Translations under genes and position numbers: made by a program
The notes under the pieces: generated by a model
Told to the model about the DNA's origin: nothing
What the model saw: the letters and a program-made list of their open reading frames with translations, nothing else
Databases searched by the model: none
Part shown: positions 45,524-53,873 of the stretch, piece after piece
Numbering within the stretch: the first letter of the stretch is position 1
How the letters are laid out: every line of letters starts with the position of its first letter
DNA from: Ignavibacteria bacterium
Lineage (GTDB): Bacteria; Bacteroidota; Ignavibacteria; SZUA-365
DNA length: 64,000 nt
Direction: 5' to 3'
NCBI GenBank assembly: GCA_016720835.1
Contig: JADKJW010000016.1
Coordinates: 1-64,000 of the forward strand

Positions 45524-46895
45524 TTACTTTCCGGATACGTTGTCAAGAGGATCGAGACCGACGGCGGCGCGAAGGCCGAGGAAGGCGATGGCGAGGCTGT
45601 ATCGTTCGCCCGCGAGCGCCACTTCCGCTTCGTAGAGACTGACGGTGGCGTCGGCAACCTGCAAGGCGCTGCCGAGTCCCTGGCGATACATTTCCGAGGC
45701 TCTCCGTCGCATTCCTGCGTGCCGCTTCGAGGCCGACGCCGGCCTGCCGGATGGCGGCCTGCGCGTTGCCGAGCGCGACGAGGGCGGAACGGATGTCGAC
45801 CGCCACTTTCCGCTCGGCGGCGGTGACCTCGAGTTCGGCGGCGCGCGCGAGGGCGTTGCGCTCCGTATTGTCCGACACCCAGATGCCGCCGTCGAAGAGA
45901 TTCCACGTGAGGTTCGCGCCGACGAACCAGTTGGTCGAGCGTCCGCTCAAGCCCGCCTCGTTCGTCATGCGGTACTGATACACCGCGCCGAGGCTCGGGA
46001 AGAAGCGGAGCGCGGCCTCCTTCGCCGAGTAGTGCAGTCCCGCTGCGCGTGCCCGCGCGGCCGCGAGGTCGGGACGCAGTTCGAGCGCCTGCACCGCGAG
46101 CTGATCGACGGGAGGCGGCGGACCCGCGGCTTCCGCGAGCAGCGCGTCGGGAGAAGCCAGGGGAGCCTCGATGCGGTCGTTGACGAGGTAGCCGAGCTGC
46201 AGCATCGCGATTTCCCCGGCGCCGCGCGCATTGCTGCGGGCCCGGTCGGAGGTGGCGAGTTCCAGTTCGGCGCGGGTGACGTCGTTGACGCTGGCGAGTC
46301 CGGCGTCGTAGCGCGCCTTCGACGCGTCGAGATTCTTGCGCGCGAAGTCGAGACGGCGCTCGGAGGCGTCGGCCACCTGCGCGGCGTTGAGGGCGGCAAG
46401 GAAGGCCGTCGCCGCCTCGAAGGCGAGCGCGCGCGTGCTGCCTCTCGCATCGGCGGCCGTCGCGTCGCGGTCCGAGAGCGCCTGTCCGTACACCGCGAAG
46501 AGGCGGGGATCGAGCAGCGTCATCGAGGCGTTTGCGGTGGCGGAGAGCGCGTTCAAACTCTGTATGGTGACCTCATCGCTGCCGACGGTCCGCACGGTTC
46601 CGAAGGCGCGACGCGTGTAATTGCCGACCACGGAGAGGGAGGGCAGAAACGCGGCTCGCACTTTCGATACGCGCGCGAGGGAAGCGTCCACGCGTTCATC
46701 CGCGCCGAGCGCGCGCTCGTTGTGCGCGAGGGCGCGAGAGAGCGCCTGCTCCAGGGTCAATCCACCCTGCTGCGCGAATGCCAGTGTTGGAAACAGGAAG
46801 AGACAACACCACAGGCCGCCCCGTTTCAAGCGGAGGGCGGCGGTGCGCGATATCGTATCGTGGTTTCGCCTGGTGCGCGGTCTGGAAATCATCAT
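45524..46895 (-). CDS. TolC-like outer-membrane channel (one frameshift)
   Basis: Signal peptide after a long positive N-terminus (RLKRGGLWCCLFLFPTLAFAQ), then two OEP repeats of long helices and strands (GLTLEQALSRALAHNERALGA, ASERRLDFARKNLDASKARYDAGLASVNDVTRAELELATS, AERKVAVDIRSALVALGNAQAAIRQAGVGLEAAR). The frame breaks near 45700. The other frame continues RASEMYRQGLGSALQVADA and ends ...DPLDNVSGK, eight bases before the adaptor ATG. A lost GA in ACGGAGAGCC would restore it. First gene of the efflux operon. Confidence 0.85.
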
Positions 46896-46946
46896 TCACA
46901 AGTGTACCATTTTTCGCGAGATTTCCATATCCCACTCACCGTCCCC

Positions 46947-46979
46947 TTTGTAAATGCTCCATCTCCCGTGGTACATTGC
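46947..46979 (+). promoter_or_regulatory. Candidate promoter of the SecD-like lipoprotein gene
   Basis: TTTG (46947-46950), 21 bases, TACATTGC (46972-46979), a near match to the Bacteroidota -7 box, 21 bases before the ATG at 47001. It shares a 105-bp divergent region with the efflux operon. Confidence 0.35.
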
Positions 46980-47000
46980 CTCGATATTATCGGAGTACCC

Positions 47001-47462
47001 ATGAAAACCATTGCCGTCATCGTTCTTCTCGCCCTCGCTGCCGGCTGCGGCGGCGCTTCGCGCATTGTCGTGCGCGACGTGATCCAGATCCGGCCGTTGC
47101 TCGCGGACGATCCGCTCGCGACGAAATTCGACGCGAAGGACGGCAGCACCGTGGGCTGCGGCGATCCCGTGCTCACCGATCAGCTCATCAGCTACACGTA
47201 CTTCAAAAAGACGGCCGACAGCGCGAGCTTCGACCTGTACGTGGTCATGACCGAGCGCGGCGCCGCGCAGTGGAAGACGTACACGCGCAGAACCGGGAAG
47301 ACGGCCGCGTTTCTCCTCGACGGCAGAATGCTCCTCTCGTTTCCCGCGGAAGCCGCGGCGGACAAGGCCGCAATAAAGGTCGTCATTGCCTCGGCGGCCG
47401 CGTCGCAGGAAGAGGCGGACGCGCTGCAACTCCGGCTCGACAAGAAGAAGAGCACGAAGTAA
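47001..47462 (+). CDS. Lipoprotein with a SecD P1-head-like domain
   Basis: 153 residues. The ATG at 47001 has GGAG seven bases upstream. Lipobox LLALAAGC. The mature part, FDLYVVMTERGAAQWKTYTRRTGKTAAFLLDGRMLLSFPAE, follows the pattern of the first periplasmic domain head of SecD (Ga..f...T....G..iai.lDg.v). No membrane domain follows, so it is not a translocase subunit. It ends in a Lys-rich tail. An orphan domain of unknown use, monocistronic, convergent with uspA. Confidence 0.6.
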   Translation: MKTIAVIVLLALAAGCGGASRIVVRDVIQIRPLLADDPLATKFDAKDGSTVGCGDPVLTDQLISYTYFKKTADSASFDLYVVMTERGAAQWKTYTRRTGKTAAFLLDGRMLLSFPAEAAADKAAIKVVIASAAASQEEADALQLRLDKKKSTK

Positions 47463-47485
47463 GCGCGCGGGTCCCGCCGGCGGCG

Positions 47486-47950
47486 TCACGTCTGGATGAA
47501 TTCCTTTTCCTTGTCGCGGACGGTCATCACCGGACAGGGCGCCTTGCGCACCACCTTCTCCGCCGTGCTTCCGAAGAGCACGTGCTCGATGCCCGAATGG
47601 CCGTGCGTCGCGATGATGATGAGGTCGGCGTCTTCTTCCTTCGCGAGGCGGTTGATTTCCGCGAAGGGCTTGCCGCTGCGCACGAAGGATCGGGCGGGGA
47701 TGTCCTGGCCCGCCTCGGTCTCGATCAGCTTCCGGAGCTGTTCTTCGCCGCGCTCGCGGAGTTCGTTTTCCATCGACGGAATCGCGACCTGCCCGAAGCT
47801 GAAATCGGCGGGGTAGATGACCGGTTCCACGACGTACACGAGGACGATCTCGGCGTGGAACTGCCGCGCGAACTCGACGGCGTAGCGCAGGGCCTTCTTC
47901 GAGTAGTCGGAAAAATCGATCGGGACGATGATGCGTTTCATGTCGATCAT
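47486..47950 (-). CDS. Universal stress protein (UspA family)
   Basis: 154 residues. MKRIIVPIDFSDYSKKALRYAVEFA opens the Rossmann-like fold. The ATP-binding loop GHSGIEHVLFGSTAEKVVRKAPCPVMTVR (G-2X-G-9X-G-S/T type) is present. The first ATG, 47950, overlaps the stop of the upstream CHAD gene as ATGA. An internal ATG three codons later is possible. Cytosolic stress protein, co-transcribed with a CHAD protein. Confidence 0.9.
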   Translation of the reverse strand: MIDMKRIIVPIDFSDYSKKALRYAVEFARQFHAEIVLVYVVEPVIYPADFSFGQVAIPSMENELRERGEEQLRKLIETEAGQDIPARSFVRSGKPFAEINRLAKEEDADLIIIATHGHSGIEHVLFGSTAEKVVRKAPCPVMTVRDKEKEFIQT

Positions 47951-48504
47951 TGGGGTTCCTCCATATCGTCCTGTGAAACAGGTGGCGGCGGTGGCGATTC
48001 CGTGTTGGTCGAGCGCAGCAGCAGCTCGGATTCATATTCCGCGTAGTTGATCTCTTTCTTGAAATCGTACAGTGCGGGACTCACGGCAAAGATATCGATT
48101 GCGTCGGCCGCCTTCTTGTACAATTCTCGGCGCTGGTCTTCGAGGTCCAGGTACACGATCTTCCGCAGGTGCCACGAGTATTGATGGTTGAGCGCCCGGA
48201 GGCGCACCGCCAGCACGTCCACATCGCGCGCGGCGCCGGCGGCGTCCTGCAGGTCGTTCAATTCCTCGATGAAGGTCTGCATGACCTTGCGGTCGAACTG
48301 CGAGATCATCGTCTCCAGGGGGTAGCGGAGCCGGCGTATCGCGATGCGCAGTTGGTGGATGTCCTCGTCCGCGCGGTCGTGCTTGAAGGTGACGATCCAT
48401 TCGAGCACGGTGAACAGGCGATGGGAGAGTATCCTGCATGCCGCCTGCCGGAATTTCTTCTCGGAGGCGAGACGGGGTATTTCCCATTTCTTGGCTTTGC
48501 GCAT
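47947..48504 (-). CDS. CHAD-domain protein
   Basis: 185 residues, all-helical with the conserved histidines and basic residues of the CHAD domain: DIHQLRIAIRRLRYPLETM, ELNDLQDAAGAARDVDVLAVRL. CHAD domains bind polyphosphate. The C-terminus is a Pro/Asp-rich tail (ESPPPPPVSQDDMEEPQ). Coupled (ATGA) to the universal stress gene, so a link between polyphosphate and stress is plausible, but this is inference. Confidence 0.85.
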   Translation of the reverse strand: MRKAKKWEIPRLASEKKFRQAACRILSHRLFTVLEWIVTFKHDRADEDIHQLRIAIRRLRYPLETMISQFDRKVMQTFIEELNDLQDAAGAARDVDVLAVRLRALNHQYSWHLRKIVYLDLEDQRRELYKKAADAIDIFAVSPALYDFKKEINYAEYESELLLRSTNTESPPPPPVSQDDMEEPQ

Positions 48505-48587
48505 ACATGATCTGATACGTGGAAACAGTCCTCAATATCCCTTCTTCGGGTGGGAATGTCAAACGCCGCTGTTTGGCACACGCTGTC

Positions 48588-51545
48588 CTATCGGGGCGCG
48601 GCGAAGAGCGTGTCGTAGACGTTGGACCCTGCGGGACTGCCGCCGCCGCCATTCCACTCCGTCGGTTGCGGCAGCACCTCGCGGAATTCACCGATACCCG
48701 CACCGCCGTGATCGTCCTGCGCTCCCGCGATGACGTGGTAGCTCCACGTGTCGGCATTGGGGCCAAGCACGGACAGCGGGATGGCGAAGGAGATCGTCGC
48801 GGAGCGCACATCGCCGAAGGCGTCCTTCACCGTTCGCGGGATGTACTCGGCGAGGATGATGCCTTCCTTGTCGGTGATGCGCAAGCCGCCGCCGACGAGG
48901 ATCAGCTTGTCGAAGCCCTGCTTCTTCGGGAGCGTGTGCCGGGAATTATTGCCGAAGGAGCGAGACTGCCGGGCCGGAATGCCGCTCTGATCGATGCCAA
49001 TTGCCAGCATCGTGAGCTGGAAGCCATACTCCGGATGCCAGCCCGGCTGCGCGAGCGCACCCATCTGTATCGTGAAGTACGCGTTGTCTCGATCGAGTGC
49101 GACCGAGAACTTCCTGAGGTCGAACATGCCTTTCTTGAAGTACGGGCTCTTCGGATACACGAAGCTCCCGACCGGCCCCGTGTCGTCGCCCGCGGGATCG
49201 TTCATGGATACTGCCTGCTTTGCCGAGGGATTCTTGGACGTCACCGTCTCGCCGTCGAGCATGCGATGCCGCGGCGCACGGATGGAAGCGAGGGAGGAGT
49301 CGAGGCGGGGCTCGCAGAAGGACACGGGAAATATTGCGCCGGAGCGCTTCAGTATCGGGGCGTTCAGTATCTGTGTTTCCCCAGGGAACAACCTTACGGT
49401 TCTGACATTGCCCATCGCGGCGGCATAGATCAATGCAAGCGTCACTGCAGCCTTTCCATTCACGTGCCGGACTGTTGCGCGCCATGTGTCGTGTTCCTCG
49501 CGATCGATGCGTACCGAAAGCGTGACGGAACCTACGCGGACATTGCTGCTCATGGATGCGATGCTCTTCGGAAGAGCTGGGAATATCGTCAACACGAGAC
49601 TGTCTCCAAGTGCCGAAGGTCTCAAACCGAGGTAGTCATCGGAAAGACTCCGCAGGTACTCGGCATTGCTCCACGCCTGGCTGAATGTGCCAGACCAGCG
49701 CGGCTCCGTCTCGCCCGGGCGTGCGATTGCGTCCGTGCATTCCGGCAGTGTGCCCGCGGCGCCCTGTGTCAAGGCCAGATGCTCGAGTGCCTTGGTCAAT
49801 ACCCAGGCGGAATCCTCCGCATCGTTCGAGCACAGAATGCTGACGGCCGGTCCGCTCAACCAGGTCCAGATAATGCCGTTGTGATACGCGGCGTCCTTGG
49901 GATAGCGCTCGGGATACTCATGATACGGATGGAAGGCCGCATCCTCCTGAGACAGTGAGGCGACGCCATACCGGTAGACGCATTCCCGGAAACTTCGATG
50001 TACCGTGCGGCGTATCGTCTCGTCCGACTGGGCCCGAAGGAAGAGCGCTGTGCCGGCGACGAGGGCGAGGAGGACATTGGGTCTCGATCGCTCATCAGTC
50101 ATATTGTGCACTGTGAGATGATCGATGAGCAATCCGGTCATCGGGGAGATGAACGCTGATGCGAAACTCGCGACCACTTTTTCTTCAAGGAGAGTCCACG
50201 CGTTCTGTTTCGAAGGATCGCCGGCGAGACGGGCAATGTCTGCAGAGTGTTTGAGCTGTCCGCACCACAGCGCCTGCACTTCCACTGCTCTATTTCCTCT
50301 CGGCGACCACGGACCCTCGGGACCAACGGCATCCATCCACGTATCGGCGTCGCCATGTGTCAGGAAACCGGAGCTGTCGGTGTGATATTTCAGCGCGCCG
50401 CGTATCGATCGCTCCAGAAAAGGCAGCAGCTCTCGCGCGAATGCAGTATCACCCGATGCTTCGATATACCGCCACGCGGCGCGCACGAAGAGCGGCGTGC
50501 CGTCCACGGTGTTGTAGATGATCTCCTTCGGCTGCACGCGGTTGGGGATGCGGCCGAAATTCGGACTACCCTCGTCGCGATTCTGAAAACTCATGAACGA
50601 TTTCAGCACGGCCTTCGCTTCCTCGAAGCGTCCGTTGACCAGCAGCGCGCCGGGCAGGGAAATGAAGGTGTCTCGCCCCCAGTAATCGTCGAACCAGGGG
50701 AGTCCGGCGTAGATGCCGATGCCGCTCTGCTTCATCACGAGCGCGTCCATCGAGGCGCGTATCCATGCCGCGACGAAGGTGGTCGTGCTGTCGCTGCACG
50801 CGAAGCCCGCCTCGTCGATCACGCCGCGGATGCGCTTCTCCTTCGCTGCCAGCAGTTTGTCGAAGTCCGAAGCGCGGCGCTCGGGTATCTGCGCGGACAG
50901 CGCCGCGAACTCCACGAAGAAGGTCGCCGTAGTGCCGCGCGTCCTGCCGGTGAACCAGGCAGGCGCTTCCATCGGACCCGGATTGCGCAGCCTGTCGATG
51001 CGGCTCTGATCGGAAGGCTCCCATTCACCCTGCGCGTCGGGAGAGGAGGCGATTGTTCGAACGTCCCCATCGATGGAATACCGCTTCCCGCGCAGCGCGT
51101 TCGTCCGCTCCTTGAAGTGCGCCGACCATGCGGGAATGAAGGTGACCTGCGCGGACTTGTCCGTCGTGATGCGTACGGCGAGGAGCGTAAGCGAGTCGGC
51201 AAAGAACACCTCTTCCACAACGCCGAGCGACAGATAGCTGCGCTTCAGCGACCACGGGGTCAGCTCCACACGCGCCGAGGCCCTGTCCAGGAGTGTGCCG
51301 TTGACTTCGATCCAGTACTGTTCGAACAGCTTCACTTTCGCCTGCGTGATGCCGTGGAAGCCGTTCGAATTCTCGCCGTTCACCGCGCCGCAGTAAAACG
51401 CAGCCTGCTTGTTGGTGTACGCGAAGAGCCGCTCGGGAGTGCCGGGGTCTAAGACGAAGCGGGGTTCCTGGGCATGAGCAGCCGATGCGCAGAGCAGCAG
51501 ACACCCCAGAAGTCGAGGCGCATATTTACTCCACCACTCCATCAC
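48588..51545 (-). CDS. Secreted amylo-alpha-1,6-glucosidase-like protein with glucodextranase C-terminal module
   Basis: 985 residues. Signal-like stretch LLGCLLLCASAAHAQ. Residues ~35-230 form a beta-rich N-terminal domain (YCGAVNGENSNGFHGI). Residues ~260-620 are the (alpha/alpha)6 barrel of glycogen debranching enzymes: LPWFDDYWGRDTFISLPGALL, GRIPNRV, NTVDGTPLFVRAAW, HGDADTWMDA and NGIIWTWLSGPAV. Residues ~760-985 match the C-terminal module of glucodextranase (DPAGDDTGPVGSFVYPKSPYF). It lies downstream of the sugar ABC operon and probably debranches maltodextrins outside the cytosol. The start codon falls in an ACTCCA-type repeat (read GGAGTGATGGAGTGG), so the first residues (MEWWSKY) derive from it. 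Confidence 0.85.
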   Translation of the reverse strand: MMEWWSKYAPRLLGCLLLCASAAHAQEPRFVLDPGTPERLFAYTNKQAAFYCGAVNGENSNGFHGITQAKVKLFEQYWIEVNGTLLDRASARVELTPWSLKRSYLSLGVVEEVFFADSLTLLAVRITTDKSAQVTFIPAWSAHFKERTNALRGKRYSIDGDVRTIASSPDAQGEWEPSDQSRIDRLRNPGPMEAPAWFTGRTRGTTATFFVEFAALSAQIPERRASDFDKLLAAKEKRIRGVIDEAGFACSDSTTTFVAAWIRASMDALVMKQSGIGIYAGLPWFDDYWGRDTFISLPGALLVNGRFEEAKAVLKSFMSFQNRDEGSPNFGRIPNRVQPKEIIYNTVDGTPLFVRAAWRYIEASGDTAFARELLPFLERSIRGALKYHTDSSGFLTHGDADTWMDAVGPEGPWSPRGNRAVEVQALWCGQLKHSADIARLAGDPSKQNAWTLLEEKVVASFASAFISPMTGLLIDHLTVHNMTDERSRPNVLLALVAGTALFLRAQSDETIRRTVHRSFRECVYRYGVASLSQEDAAFHPYHEYPERYPKDAAYHNGIIWTWLSGPAVSILCSNDAEDSAWVLTKALEHLALTQGAAGTLPECTDAIARPGETEPRWSGTFSQAWSNAEYLRSLSDDYLGLRPSALGDSLVLTIFPALPKSIASMSSNVRVGSVTLSVRIDREEHDTWRATVRHVNGKAAVTLALIYAAAMGNVRTVRLFPGETQILNAPILKRSGAIFPVSFCEPRLDSSLASIRAPRHRMLDGETVTSKNPSAKQAVSMNDPAGDDTGPVGSFVYPKSPYFKKGMFDLRKFSVALDRDNAYFTIQMGALAQPGWHPEYGFQLTMLAIGIDQSGIPARQSRSFGNNSRHTLPKKQGFDKLILVGGGLRITDKEGIILAEYIPRTVKDAFGDVRSATISFAIPLSVLGPNADTWSYHVIAGAQDDHGGAGIGEFREVLPQPTEWNGGGGSPAGSNVYDTLFAAPR

Positions 51546-51572
51546 TCCAGTACTCCTTTCAGTCAGTCAATG

Positions 51573-51683
51573 ACAAGCCAGAGGCTTGTCCCACCCGGAC
51601 TCCTTCCCCGCAATTTACTCGTACTCCACTCCCATCACTCCATACGCCCATCACCCAATGACAAGCCGGAGGCTTGTCCCACC
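51573..51683 (+). repeat. Two palindromic elements stem-(A/G)GA-stem-CCCACC
   Basis: ACAAGCC-AGA-GGCTTGT-CCCACC at 51573-51595 and ACAAGCC-GGA-GGCTTGT-CCCACC at 51661-51683, both preceded by CAATG. ACTCCA-type repeats flank and separate them. The second copy lies 4 bases after the MalK stop. The same architecture with another stem is found at 27476-27498 and 27552-27574. Confidence 0.8.
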
Positions 51684-51687
51684 GGAA

Positions 51688-52789
<1,102 letters not shown>

Positions 52790-52801
52790 GGAATATCCGG
52801 T

Positions 52802-53018
52802 CTACTGTGGTGGAGGAAGTGCCGCCGCCCTTCGTGAGCGTCTTCACGAGATACAGCTTCATGGAGAGGAAGAGCAGGATCAGGAAGCCGTAGCCTCCCA
52901 TGTACCAGCGCACGAGCGGGTCGGCGCCGAGGAAATGCCAGAGCGCCCACTCGCCGACAAAGAGCAGCGCGAGGGAACTGACGAACACGAAGATCTTGAA
53001 GGTGGATTGCGGGATCAT
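52802..53018 (-). CDS. Small membrane protein between malG and malK
   Basis: About 70 residues, ATG 53018, 16 bases after the MalG stop. Two hydrophobic helices (FKIFVFVSSLALLFVGEWAL; GYGFLILLFLSMKLYLV) joined by a short loop (WHFLGADPLVRWYMG), and a Thr/Gly-rich end (TLTKGGGTSS). In the given sequence the frame has no stop before malK and runs on into malK's other frame. A stop (52802-52804) lies in the neighbouring frame, so its end, like malK, may carry an indel. I recognise no family. A transporter accessory subunit is possible. Confidence 0.5.
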
Positions 53019-53033
53019 GGTGTCGGAATCCGT

Positions 53034-53870
53034 TTAGCCTTTGACGCTGCCGAGCGTGAGGCCGCTCACCAGCCATTTGCTGAGGAAGAGGAAGAGCGCC
53101 ATCGCGGGGATGCTCACGATCAGCGCGGACGCGGCGTAGAGGCCCCACTCGGTGCTCATGTTGGACTGGAAGGTCTTGAGCCCGATGGGAAGGGTGAACA
53201 TGTTCTCGTAGTACAGCACCTGCGCCGCGACGATGTATTCGGTCCACGCGGACATGAAGGAGAACAGCGCCGTGATCACCAGCGCCGGCGCGGCGAGGGG
53301 GAGTATCACGCGATAAAAGGATCCGAATCGCCCGAGTCCGTCGATGCGCGCGGCTTCCTCGAGGCTGAAGGGGATGGTGTCGTAGTAGCCCTTCATCTGC
53401 CAGATGCAGAAGGGCAGGGCGGTGGAGGAGTAGATGACGATGAGTCCGATGAAGGTGTTGATCAGCTGCAGCTTCGCCATCATGATGAAGAGCGGCAGCA
53501 GCAGCATGGTGGCGGGGAACATCTGCGTCACGAGCAGGCTCAGCAGTCCGGCCTTGCGCCCCGGGAAGCGGAAGCGCGAGAAGGCGTAGCCCGCCGTGGA
53601 AGCGAGCGCGACGCCGATGACCATCACCGCCACGGTGATCAGCAGCGAATTCCGCACCCAGAGCAGGAAGGGCTGGTCGCGGAACAGCGCGATGTAGTTC
53701 TCGAAGGTCGCGCCCTCGGGAATGATTGCGAGCGAATCGCTGAGCAGCGTCGCGCGTGGACGCAGCGAGATGCTCACCACCTGCAGCACGGGATACACGG
53801 CGATGGCGGTGAACAGGATCACGATCGCGTAGATCAGGGCGAGCTTCGGTATGCTGTCGCGTTTCTGCAT
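53034..53870 (-). CDS. Sugar ABC transporter permease, MalG family
   Basis: 278 residues, six membrane helices. The cytosolic EAA loop EEAARIDGLGRFGSFYRVILPLAAP, which docks to the ATPase, is intact. Family features: SLRPRATLLSDSLAIIPEGATFENY (residues ~40-65, periplasmic loop typical of MalG) and NSLLITVAVMVIGVALASTAGYAFSRFRF. It starts 3 bp after the stop of the MalEF fusion and forms the second half of the heterodimeric channel. Confidence 0.92.
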   Translation of the reverse strand: MQKRDSIPKLALIYAIVILFTAIAVYPVLQVVSISLRPRATLLSDSLAIIPEGATFENYIALFRDQPFLLWVRNSLLITVAVMVIGVALASTAGYAFSRFRFPGRKAGLLSLLVTQMFPATMLLLPLFIMMAKLQLINTFIGLIVIYSSTALPFCIWQMKGYYDTIPFSLEEAARIDGLGRFGSFYRVILPLAAPALVITALFSFMSAWTEYIVAAQVLYYENMFTLPIGLKTFQSNMSTEWGLYAASALIVSIPAMALFLFLSKWLVSGLTLGSVKG

Positions 53871-53873
53871 GGC

